Positions 1 through 6,144 of a stretch of DNA of 13,763 nucleotides are shown in pieces. The notes below the pieces were generated by a model. It was not told where the DNA came from, made no database searches, and worked only from the letters and a program-made list of their open reading frames with translations. This DNA is from JBJENW01 sp051880395 (GTDB lineage: Bacteria; Bacillota; Clostridia; Lachnospirales; Lachnospiraceae): NCBI GenBank assembly GCA_051880395.1, contig JBJENW010000152.1, positions 1 through 13,763 on the forward strand. Reading direction: 5' to 3'. Position numbers and translations under genes: made by a program. Numbering within the stretch: the stretch's first letter is position 1; each line of letters starts with the position of its first letter.

Positions 1-11
1 GGAGGAAAAAC

Positions 12-173
12 ATGTCAAATTCAGCAAGAGTAAAAATTACATTAGCCTGCACAGAATGTGGTGATCGAAATTATACAACAACCAAAAATAAAAAACTGCA
101 TCCGGAACGGATGGAAGTGATGAAATATTGTCCAAGGCTTCGGAAACGTACCTTGCACAAGGAAACGAAGTAA
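12..173 (+). CDS. rpmG: 50S ribosomal protein L33, variant lacking one zinc cysteine
   Basis: This 53-residue protein is ribosomal protein L33, a small component of the large ribosomal subunit. The fold is recognisable from the CTEC pair (C13, C16), the following TTTKNKK stretch and the C-terminal KYCPR...TLHKETK block. Canonical zinc-binding L33 has CxxC near the N-terminus and CPRC near the C-terminus. Here the second pair reads C40-P-R-L43, so three of four zinc ligands remain. In Bacillus and others, L33 paralogues without the full cysteine set are made under zinc limitation to spare zinc (family knowledge); the COG0523 GTPase starting 12 bp downstream supports that role here (inference). 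The start is the ATG five bases after GGAGGA at 1-6. It is too short for usual ORF cut-offs. Its promoter lies outside the window. Confidence 0.93.
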   Translation: MSNSARVKITLACTECGDRNYTTTKNKKLHPERMEVMKYCPRLRKRTLHKETK

Positions 174-185
174 CGGAGGCAATTT

Positions 186-1310
186 ATGTTAAACAAAGAG
201 AAAACACCGGTGACGATCATAACCGGATATCTGGGATCAGGAAAAACGACATTGCTAAATGAATTACTGAAAAGTCAGGAAAATGAAGGTCTGGCTTTGA
301 TCGTCAATGACATGGGAAGTGTGAATATCGATGCCTCTCTTATAAAGAAAAACCGTGCGATAGAGGCGGATGCAAAGATGATCGAGCTTTCGAATGGCTG
401 CATTTGTTGTACATTGCAGGAGGCATTTATGGATCAGATTGTTTGTCTGTCAAAAGATTCGAACGTCAGACGAATTCTGGTAGAAGCTTCCGGAATCAGT
501 AATCCGGCTTCTATTGCGGAAGGATTTTTGGCATATCAGGATTTACAGGAAAAAGCTACTTTTTATTTGGATTCCATTGTGACAGTTGTGGATGCGGACC
601 GTATTTATGCAGAATTTCTGGAAGATCTGAAAGAGGTAGAAGCGGAATGTCAAGAGGACGATCCGGATATTATCAATCTGGTAATGGATCAAATTGAATT
701 TTGTAATGTGGTACTACTGAATAAATGTGATTTATTGTCAGAGAATCAGATTAAGGAAGTACGAGATGTAATTCGAAGTCTGCAGAAGGAGGCAAAAATC
801 ATTCCTTGCATTTATGGAAAAGTAGAACCGGATTGCATTTTTTGTGGGGAAACATTTGATTTTGACAAAGTGATGAATTCTTCTGTTATGCAACAGGCAT
901 TGGCCAGAGAACAGAAAATGGAACAAAATGATCAAGATGAGTACGGAATTACTTCCTTTGTATTTGAAGAAAGAAAACCGTTGGATTATGATAAATTTAT
1001 GGAATTTGTCGAACAGGATTATCCAGAGGAAATTGTTCGGGCAAAGGGATATATTTGGTTTGCGGATGACGATATACATGTACAATTGTTTGAACAGGCT
1101 GGTCGGAATGCCTCCGTTTCAGAGGTTTCAAACTGGGTGGCTGCGTTTGAAGAAAAAGAAAAGCAGGAAGTGTTTGAAAACTATCCGGAAGTATTGGATG
1201 ACTGGGACGAGATATATGGAGACCGCATGAATCAGATTGTTTTTATAGGGAGAGGATATGACAAAGAGCAGATTCTTCAAACGTTGAAGCAATGCGTTGT
1301 GGAAAGATAG
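186..1310 (+). CDS. COG0523/CobW-like G3E GTPase, putative zinc metallochaperone
   Basis: This 374-residue cytoplasmic P-loop GTPase belongs to the G3E family (COG0523: CobW, YciC/ZagA, YeiR). Visible motifs are the Walker A GYLGSGKT (residues 14-21), the metal-binding GCICC signature (71-75) that defines COG0523, the VEASG switch region (about 99-103) and the base-recognition NKCD (179-182). An extra CIFC pair lies at 217-220. The C-terminal CobW_C-like domain runs from about residue 253 (ITSFVFEERKPLD) to the end. COG0523 proteins use GTP hydrolysis to deliver metal, commonly zinc, to client enzymes. The neighbouring cysteine-deficient L33 suggests a zinc-starvation role, but cobalt or nickel cannot be excluded because a metal sensor and urease lie just downstream. 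It is not UreG: it is much longer and carries the CxCC motif. The start follows GGAGG at 176-180. Confidence 0.9.
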   Translation: MLNKEKTPVTIITGYLGSGKTTLLNELLKSQENEGLALIVNDMGSVNIDASLIKKNRAIEADAKMIELSNGCICCTLQEAFMDQIVCLSKDSNVRRILVEASGISNPASIAEGFLAYQDLQEKATFYLDSIVTVVDADRIYAEFLEDLKEVEAECQEDDPDIINLVMDQIEFCNVVLLNKCDLLSENQIKEVRDVIRSLQKEAKIIPCIYGKVEPDCIFCGETFDFDKVMNSSVMQQALAREQKMEQNDQDEYGITSFVFEERKPLDYDKFMEFVEQDYPEEIVRAKGYIWFADDDIHVQLFEQAGRNASVSEVSNWVAAFEEKEKQEVFENYPEVLDDWDEIYGDRMNQIVFIGRGYDKEQILQTLKQCVVER

Positions 1311-1313
1311 AAT

Positions 1314-1883
1314 ATGAAAAAAATGAAAAAAGTAATGTTTGCGATTGCAACTTTTTTTCTGCTTGCGCTGGGATGCGGGAAGCAGGAATCTGCTACAACC
1401 AAAGCAGGCAGTACAAACAATGTGAAGAACGTCTTGGAACAACAGATGCAGGCAGAACCTTCAGAAGATGGAGAAACGATGTCAGACAGCCAGCCGGAGG
1501 CGAATACACAAAAAGAGGAACAGAAATCGGATGTGGATATGGATCTTACGGTGATGGATCGTGACATGGTCTATGCATCGGTCTATCAGATGATGGCAGA
1601 TCCGAAAAGCTATGAGGGAAAAACGATACGCATAAAAGGCAGTTATTATGCAGAGTATTATGATAAAACGGAAAAATATTATCACTATTGCCTGATCAAG
1701 GATGCAATGGCCTGTTGTGCACAAGGAATGGAATTTATCTGGGATGATGGGAGTCATGTTTACCCGGATGAATACCCCCCGGAAGATACCGAGATTACGG
1801 TGACAGGTATTTTTGAAACATATCAGGAAGAAGGGGACGGACAGGTATATGCACGATTAAAAAATGCGAATATGGCATATTAG
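1314..1883 (+). CDS. lipoprotein with OB-fold-like, CC-containing C-terminal domain (YcgQ/DUF1980-like)
   Basis: This 189-residue predicted lipoprotein has a basic N-terminus, a hydrophobic stretch and a good lipobox LALGC, with the lipidated cysteine at residue 21. An acidic, Ser/Gln-rich linker covers about residues 22-80. The C-terminal domain (about 83-189) has the pattern of a small beta-barrel: GKTIRIKGSYY, a paired cysteine in AMACCAQG (C134, C135), then TEITVTGIFETY and a terminal beta strand. This resembles the C-terminal domain of the YcgQ/DUF1980 family, which carries a similar CC motif and is often encoded near COG0523 GTPases (family knowledge, recalled and not searched). The gene starts 3 bp after the GTPase stop with only a weak ribosome site, so it is probably translationally coupled. 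A role in extracellular metal handling is inference. Confidence 0.75.
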   Translation: MKKMKKVMFAIATFFLLALGCGKQESATTKAGSTNNVKNVLEQQMQAEPSEDGETMSDSQPEANTQKEEQKSDVDMDLTVMDRDMVYASVYQMMADPKSYEGKTIRIKGSYYAEYYDKTEKYYHYCLIKDAMACCAQGMEFIWDDGSHVYPDEYPPEDTEITVTGIFETYQEEGDGQVYARLKNANMAY

Positions 1884-1927
1884 AGGTTGTATGCAGATTG
1901 GTCATCTGTCAAGAAAGTAAAATAGTG

Positions 1928-1963
1928 AAAAATGCTTGGAGAAATTTTCTTCAAGCATTTTTT
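1928..1963. terminator. bidirectional rho-independent terminator
   Basis: A long hairpin lies between the convergent lipoprotein and sensor genes. The arms 1928-1938 and 1952-1962 pair perfectly over 11 bp, and the stem extends inward with near-complete pairing. The upper arm begins with an A run and the lower arm ends in a T run, so the structure can terminate transcription from both sides. Confidence 0.85.
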
Positions 1964-1989
1964 AAACAAAAATCATACGAAGGAATTCA

Positions 1990-2298
1990 TTATTTCATAA
2001 ATTTGTCTATGGCTCTGTTCAATTCGTCAATCGCTTCTTGATCATTTGTTTTTACTGCATCCACTATACAGGTTGAAATATGATCTTTTAAAATAAGTCG
2101 GCTCAGACTTCGAATAGAAGAATCAATGGCCGACAACTGGATCAAAACTTCACTGCAGTCCCGTCCGTCTTCGATCATTTTTTTTACGGCATTGAGATGA
2201 CCGCTGATTTTCGCAATGCGGTTTAGTTTTGCGTTGGTTTCCTGATGCGTATGCGTGTGTGAATGTTCGTGTGAATGTTCATGTGTATCTTTGCCCAT
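1990..2298 (-). CDS. CsoR/RcnR-family metal-responsive repressor with His-rich N-terminal tail
   Basis: This 102-residue all-helical DNA-binding repressor belongs to the CsoR/RcnR/FrmR family (DUF156). Its core reads LNRIAKISGHLNAVKKMIEDGRDC...QLSAIDSSIRSL...DHISTC. The family ligand positions X, Y and Z are occupied by C48, H73 and C77, with the conserved spacings of 25 and 4. The fourth position (W) falls 32 residues before C48, as in RcnR and the nickel sensor InrS, and is H16. H16 lies inside a His-rich tail with His at 6, 8, 10, 12, 14, 16 and 18. The set H-C-H-C is that of nickel sensors such as InrS; a copper-type CsoR (x-C-H-C) is the alternative, because the alignment of the repetitive tail is not unique. 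It is divergent from urease, a nickel enzyme. The start is supported by AGGAGG on the minus strand just upstream. Confidence 0.9.
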   Translation of the reverse strand: MGKDTHEHSHEHSHTHTHQETNAKLNRIAKISGHLNAVKKMIEDGRDCSEVLIQLSAIDSSIRSLSRLILKDHISTCIVDAVKTNDQEAIDELNRAIDKFMK

Positions 2299-2340
2299 AG
2301 CTGCCTCCTATGTAAAATATAACTACGAATCATTTTTTCT

Positions 2341-2369
2341 ATCGTAACACGTTTTTCGTGAAAAGACAA
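2341..2369 (-). promoter_or_regulatory. predicted promoter of the CsoR-family sensor gene
   Basis: On the minus strand, TTGTCT (2364-2369) and TACGAT (2341-2346) are separated by 17 bases and lie about 45 bp upstream of the sensor start. A short dyad CACG-TTTTT-CGTG (2348-2360) sits between the two boxes. The match to consensus is moderate. Confidence 0.5.
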
Positions 2370-2386
2370 GCTGCTTTTTGGTGTAA

Positions 2387-2400
2387 ATAAGGGGGGTTAT
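2387..2400. promoter_or_regulatory. candidate CsoR/RcnR-type operator (AT-flanked G6 tract)
   Basis: The sequence ATAA-GGGGGG-TTAT is a G6 tract flanked by perfectly inverted AT arms. This is the architecture of RcnR- and FrmR-type sites (a GC tract between AT-rich inverted flanks). It lies upstream of the sensor's predicted -35 box, between two divergent genes. Assignment to this sensor is inference. Confidence 0.5.
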
Positions 2401-2464
2401 GGGTTTGGGTCTTTTTGAAATTGTATAAAACGCTGTATTTACGCGGGAAAATTCATATTCTTTT

Positions 2465-2498
2465 TTATCCCCTATATAGGCTTGTACGGGGGGGATAA
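2465..2498. promoter_or_regulatory. TTATCCCC-N18-GGGGATAA dyad, candidate metal-sensor operator at the urease promoter
   Basis: A perfect 8-bp inverted repeat pairs 2465-2472 with 2491-2498. The right half is part of a G7 tract (2488-2494) preceded by GTAC. The two centres are about 26 bp apart, roughly two and a half helical turns, so both halves could be contacted by one multimeric repressor. The right half falls between the predicted -35 and -10 elements of the urease promoter, where a bound repressor would block RNA polymerase. Confidence 0.55.
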
Positions 2499-2512
2499 CT
2501 TCGTGTTAGAAT
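2482..2512 (+). promoter_or_regulatory. predicted urease operon promoter (extended -10)
   Basis: TG-T-TAGAAT (2504-2512) is a good extended -10 element. A weak -35 candidate TTGTAC lies at 2482-2487 with a long 19-bp spacer filled by the G7 tract. Transcription would start near 2519 and leave a leader of about 100 nt ahead of ureA. In the leader, CCTTT at 2585-2589 can pair with AAAGG of the ureA Shine-Dalgarno; this is weak. Confidence 0.5.
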
Positions 2513-2618
2513 CATGGCAAATAAAAAAGAAGACAAAAAATAAGTCAACAAAGGTGTTGTTTCGTTTCTCAAAACGCAGACAGCGCCTTTCTTTTTTAGC
2601 GCAAAGGAGGATTATTTT

Positions 2619-2921
2619 ATGAGGCTTACACCAAGAGAGATGGAGAAGCTGATGCTTCACACAGCCGGTGAATTGGCAAAACAGCGAAAAGAAAAAGGCT
2701 TAAAGCTAAATTATGTGGAAGCAATCGCGTATATTTCGTCAGAATTGTTAGAACTCGCAAGGGAAGGAAAGACGGTAAAGGAACTTATGACATTAGGAAC
2801 AACACTTCTTTCTAAAGAAGATGTCATGGAAGGAATTGCAGAAATGGTAGATGAGGTACAGATTGAAGCAACGTTTGATGATGGTACAAAACTGGTTACC
2901 GTACATCATCCGATACAGTAA
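2619..2921 (+). CDS. ureA: urease subunit gamma
   Basis: This 100-residue protein is the small gamma subunit of urease, which hydrolyses urea to ammonia and carbamate in the cytoplasm as part of a UreABC heteromer. The family pattern is complete: MRLTPREMEKLMLHTAGELA at the N-terminus, GLKLNYVEA(I)A, SSELLELAREGKTV and the end VHHPIQ. Its length of 100 matches the family exactly. It starts 5 bases after the strong site AAAGGAGG. It is the first gene of a tight ureA-ureB-ureC operon with 12-bp gaps, each carrying a strong ribosome site. A candidate nickel-sensor operator lies at its promoter. Confidence 0.97.
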   Translation: MRLTPREMEKLMLHTAGELAKQRKEKGLKLNYVEAIAYISSELLELAREGKTVKELMTLGTTLLSKEDVMEGIAEMVDEVQIEATFDDGTKLVTVHHPIQ

Positions 2922-2933
2922 GGAGGCGTGCAT

Positions 2934-3296
2934 ATGATACCGGGAGAAATTATAACAGCGAAGGAGCCGATTACGATCAATGAAGGCTTGGAGACAAAAA
3001 CATTGGTAGTAAAAAATACAGGCGACCGACCGATTCAGATTGGCTCACATTTTCATTTTTTTGAAGTAAATAAATTCATGAAATTTGATCGAAAAGAAGC
3101 GTACGGATATCGGCTGGATATTCCATCTGGAACAGCAATTCGATTTGAGCCGGGTGAGGAAAAAGAAGTCTCATTGGTTGCGATTGCAGGAAAAAGAAGA
3201 ATCCGCGGATTGAATAATCTGACAGATGCACAGATCAATGACGTTACCATTGAAAAATCTTTGCAGGAAGCCAAATTAAAAGGGTTTGCTGAATAG
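2934..3296 (+). CDS. ureB: urease subunit beta
   Basis: This 120-residue protein is the beta subunit of urease, which helps assemble the trimeric complex around UreC. Diagnostic parts are the start MIPGEI, the block VKNTGDRPIQIGSHFHFFEVN, RLDIPSGTAIRFEPGE and RRIRGLNNLTD near the C-terminus. The ATG at 2934 is chosen because it lies 7 bases after AGGAGG (2921-2926) and gives the family-typical MIPGEI. The in-frame GTG at 2928 lies only 1 base after that site and would add two residues. The ureA stop codon overlaps the first base of this ribosome site, so ureA and ureB are probably translated in tandem. Confidence 0.96.
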   Translation: MIPGEIITAKEPITINEGLETKTLVVKNTGDRPIQIGSHFHFFEVNKFMKFDRKEAYGYRLDIPSGTAIRFEPGEEKEVSLVAIAGKRRIRGLNNLTDAQINDVTIEKSLQEAKLKGFAE

Positions 3297-3308
3297 GTAA
3301 AGGAGGTT

Positions 3309-5033
3309 ATGAATTTGAAACAGATCGATCGAGTAGAATATGCGTCTATGTACGGCGCAACAACAGGAGACAAAGTACGTTTGGGAGACACAGACCTCTT
3401 TATCGAGGTAGAAAAAGATTATACCGTATATGGGGATGAGATGAAATTCGGCGGTGGAAAAACCATTCGTGACGGTATGGGACAGAATTCAGATATCACA
3501 AATGCGGGCGGTGCATTGGATACGTTGATCACAAATGCATTGATTCTGGATTACTGGGGAATCGTAAAAGCAGATATCGGAATCAAGGACGGAAAAATCG
3601 TCGGAATCGGAAAAGCAGGAAATCCAGATATTATGAATGGGGTGGACCCGCATCTGGTAGTTGGTGCCGGTACAGAGGTGATTGCCGGAGAGGGAATGAT
3701 CGTTACGGCTGGCGGAATTGATACACATGTGCATTATATCTGTCCTCAGCAGGTGGAGACATCCCTTTATTCCGGTATGACGACAATGATCGGAGGTGGA
3801 ACCGGTCCGGCAGTCGGAAGTTTCGCGACAACCTGTACACCGGGTGAATTTAATATGCACAAAATCTTAGAAGCAGCAGAAGAATTTCCAATGAATTTTG
3901 GTTTCTTTGGAAAAGCAAATGCTTCTTCTGAGGCACCGTTGATCGAACAGATCAAAGCGGGAGCAGTTGGGTTAAAACTGCATGAAGACTGGGGAACAAC
4001 ACCTTCTGCTATCAATACAAGTTTAAATGTTGCAGATCAGTATGATATTCAGATCACCATTCATACCGATACTTTAAACGAAGCGGGATTTTTTGAATCC
4101 ACCAGAGATGCCATTGCAGGACGTGCCATCCATACGTATCACACCGAGGGAGCAGGCGGCGGTCATGCGCCGGATATCATCAAAGCCGCCGGACTTCCAA
4201 ATGTAATGCCTTCTTCCACGAGTCCGACAATGCCATTTGCAAAAAATACGATCGATGAGCATTTGGATATGATCATGGTATGCCATCACTTAGACCCGAA
4301 TCTGCCGGAAGATATGGCGTTTGCACAGTCACGAATCCGATATGGAACGCTTGCAGCGGAAGATATCCTGCATGATATGGGAGCTATTTCAATTCTGAAT
4401 TCGGATTCACAGGCGATGGGCAGACCGGCAGAAGTCATTACAAGAGCATGGCAGTGTGCGGATAAAATGAAAAGGCAAAGAGGTCAGCTTCCGGAAGCAA
4501 TCGGAGAAGATAATGATAATTTCCGCGCTAAAAGATATGTTGCAAAATATACGATCAACCCTGCAATCGCACATGGTGTATCGGATTATATTGGTTCTGT
4601 AGAAGTCGGAAAACTGGCAGATCTTGTTATCTGGGATCCAAAATTTTTTGGTGTAAAGCCAGATATGGTATTGAAAGGTGGCTTTATCGCAGCTGCGAAG
4701 ATGGGAGATGCCAATGCATCAATCCCGACACCGGAACCAGTGATTTTGAAAAACATGTGGGGTGCATACGGAAAAGCGCGTCCGAATACATGTGTGACAT
4801 TTGTAAGCAAAGCTGCTTATGAGGATGGAATCAAAGAAAAACTGGGATTGGATAAAATGGTTTTACCAGTGAAAAATTGTCGTACGGTAGGCAAAAAGGA
4901 TATGATTCTAAATGACAAGACACCGGAAATCGAAGTGGATCCGGATACCTATATGGTAAAAATAGATGGTGTGCAGGTGGATAGTGAACCATCGGAGAGC
5001 CTGCCACTTTGCAGAAAATATTATTTGTTTTAA
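3309..5033 (+). CDS. ureC: urease subunit alpha (catalytic, di-nickel)
   Basis: This 574-residue protein is the catalytic subunit of urease, of full family length (about 567-575). All active-site residues are visible: nickel ligands H140 and H142 in GGIDTHVHYICPQQ, the carbamylated lysine K223 and nearby H225 in GLKLHEDWG, H252 in TIHTDTLNEAG, H278 in HTYHTEGAGGGHAPD, and D366 in NSDSQAMGR. The mobile-flap catalytic residues C325 and H326 are in MVCHHLDP. The enzyme therefore looks intact and able to bind two nickel ions if metal is delivered. The ATG at 3309 lies only 2 bases after AGGAGG (3301-3306); a TTG at 3315 would have better spacing but loses two residues. No ureEFGD accessory genes follow. 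A repetitive non-coding element begins 12 bp after the stop. Confidence 0.98.
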   Translation: MNLKQIDRVEYASMYGATTGDKVRLGDTDLFIEVEKDYTVYGDEMKFGGGKTIRDGMGQNSDITNAGGALDTLITNALILDYWGIVKADIGIKDGKIVGIGKAGNPDIMNGVDPHLVVGAGTEVIAGEGMIVTAGGIDTHVHYICPQQVETSLYSGMTTMIGGGTGPAVGSFATTCTPGEFNMHKILEAAEEFPMNFGFFGKANASSEAPLIEQIKAGAVGLKLHEDWGTTPSAINTSLNVADQYDIQITIHTDTLNEAGFFESTRDAIAGRAIHTYHTEGAGGGHAPDIIKAAGLPNVMPSSTSPTMPFAKNTIDEHLDMIMVCHHLDPNLPEDMAFAQSRIRYGTLAAEDILHDMGAISILNSDSQAMGRPAEVITRAWQCADKMKRQRGQLPEAIGEDNDNFRAKRYVAKYTINPAIAHGVSDYIGSVEVGKLADLVIWDPKFFGVKPDMVLKGGFIAAAKMGDANASIPTPEPVILKNMWGAYGKARPNTCVTFVSKAAYEDGIKEKLGLDKMVLPVKNCRTVGKKDMILNDKTPEIEVDPDTYMVKIDGVQVDSEPSESLPLCRKYYLF

Positions 5034-5045
5034 AGTATTTGACAG

Positions 5046-5073
5046 TATTTACGCTTTATATGAGTGTAAGTGT
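5046..5073 (+). repeat. left terminal inverted repeat of the foldback element
   Basis: The 28-bp left end begins TATTTACGCTTTATATGAG and differs from the inverted right end at one position only. It starts 12 bp after the ureC stop codon. Confidence 0.85.
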
Positions 5074-5104
5074 GCGGACGGGACGATATTGGCCACCCGA
5101 AACT

Positions 5105-5435
5105 GTATTGGCGCCACCACTCTTTGAAAAGGGGATGGCGCGAAAAATATCTCAACTTGGGGATCCCTATACGGACGTTTTGCCCCATGTGTGTCTGCCC
5201 TCCGAAAAAACACGGCTCCTGCTCCGGTGAGCTAAGTCCTAAGAGTTTCTAAGGCGCCATAGAACCAAAGTTTCTTCGTAAGAGACTTCGCGCCTAAGAA
5301 ACTCTAAGGACTGGATCTCACCTCCACCCGCCGAAATGTTTTTTCGGAGGGCAGACACACATGGGGCAAAACTGTGCATTGGAGACGGAAGGTTGAGATA
5401 TTTTTCGCATAGGGAGAGAAGTGGCTACCCGATAC
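5105..5435. repeat. large imperfect hairpin 1
   Basis: The arms fold over about 331 nt around a centre near 5273. Perfect blocks are 5177-5211 with 5338-5372 (35 bp) and 5140-5156 with 5392-5408 (17 bp). The tip stem 5235-5257 with 5290-5312 pairs at 21 of 23 positions. Between the blocks the arms are unequal, giving internal bulges. As a transcript downstream of ureC it would make a very stable stem that could also block read-through or shield the mRNA 3' end. Confidence 0.85.
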
Positions 5436-5603
5436 TTTTTTGGATATTCAACATTATGTTCCGACCGAGTTGTATTTCAATAAGATAAAAAGTAATCGAT
5501 CTGGCGCATTTTTGAAAACATGCGTTCAAGAAGGTAAGTGATTCTTTTAGAATCCTTTATATAAATTCCAGAATACGTTCCGGCTACAACACTTTTTCCT
5601 CAG

Positions 5604-5993
5604 GAAACAGATCTCAGCCTATCGTCTCCAATACACAGTTTCCGGGATTCGGGCAGGCACAGAACACGGGTGGCATCGGACAGAGTGGCTTTGACAGAAA
5701 TGATAGTAAGTTCCGACGGGCAGTTCTGCGATGCCTTTGCTGTTTTTTGATTGTTGGACAACCGGTGCGTCCTGTCCGCCCGGAAAAGAATCCGCTTTTG
5801 ATTCTTAGCCGGGCGAACAGGAGGTGCCGGTTGTCCAACCTCCAAAAAACAGCAAAAATAAAGCATCGCAGAACTGCCCGTCGTGAACTTACTTCATTTC
5901 TGTCAAGCCACTCTGTCCGATGCCACCCGTGTTCTGTGCCTGCCCGAATCCCGGAAACGTCCGCATAGGAATCCCCCGGCTGAGATCTGTTTC
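5604..5993. repeat. large imperfect hairpin 2
   Basis: The arms fold over 390 nt around a centre near 5798. Perfect blocks are 5604-5619 with 5978-5993 (16 bp), 5638-5690 with 5906-5958 (53 bp), 5715-5734 with 5863-5882 (20 bp) and 5753-5765 with 5827-5839 (13 bp). The tip is formed by GCCCGG and CCGGGC arms. Small insertions on one side only (for example near 5691 and 5704) break the symmetry. Confidence 0.87.
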
Positions 5994-6060
5994 GCACAAC
6001 CGCCCCCAAAATGTGGTGGAGTCGATACCGTTTCGGGAAGCCAACAAAGTAGTGGTCGCA

Positions 6061-6088
6061 ACACTTACGCTCATATAAAGCGTAAATA
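6061..6088 (-). repeat. right terminal inverted repeat of the foldback element
   Basis: The 28-bp right end matches the inverted left end at 27 of 28 bases. It also contains its own dyad, TTACGC-N9-GCGTAA (6065-6085), which could be a recombinase-binding site. Confidence 0.85.
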
Positions 6089-6144
6089 TGGGGTGAACAA
6101 TAACCGTTTGCTATTACATGAGAAATATTCTCAAATCAGATTCC

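Larger units (their letters stand above)
5046..6088. mobile_element. non-coding foldback element with 28-bp terminal inverted repeats and two giant hairpins (MITE-like)
   Basis: This 1,043-bp segment fills most of the gap between ureC and apbE. Its ends, 5046-5073 and 6061-6088, are inverted repeats matching at 27 of 28 bases. Inside lie two large imperfect hairpins (5105-5435 and 5604-5993) separated by a 168-bp spacer. Sequence just inside the terminal repeats also matches loosely in inverted orientation, so the whole element is palindromic at large scale. No open frame resembles a transposase or any known protein; the small frames present are artefacts of the palindromes, with similar peptides on both strands. 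The ends are flanked by TA (TA-TTTACGC...GCGTAAA-TA), compatible with a TA target duplication as in IS630/mariner-type elements (inference). It is visibly more GC-rich than its surroundings. A structured RNA is an alternative. Confidence 0.7.

Noticed and set aside
186..1310. The G3E GTPase as a UreG urease accessory protein
   Set aside because: UreG is about 200 residues and lacks the GCICC motif; this protein is 374 residues with the COG0523 signature and a CobW-type C-terminal domain.
2415..2441. Alternative urease promoter using TTGAAA at 2415-2420
   Set aside because: No acceptable -10 box occurs at 16-18 bp; the nearest AT-rich hexamers give spacers of 14-15 bp, whereas the extended -10 at 2504-2512 is better.
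2514..2543. A 9-codon frame (MANKKEDKK) in the urease leader
   Set aside because: Its ATG would sit at or before the predicted transcription start and has no ribosome site, so it is probably not translated.
5009..5252. Short frames starting in the ureC 3' end and running into the element
   Set aside because: They overlap ureC in another frame or the first hairpin arm, have no ribosome site and resemble no protein.
5046..6088. CRISPR array or tandem repeats in the repetitive region
   Set aside because: The repeats are inverted and not evenly spaced direct repeats, and no cas genes are present.
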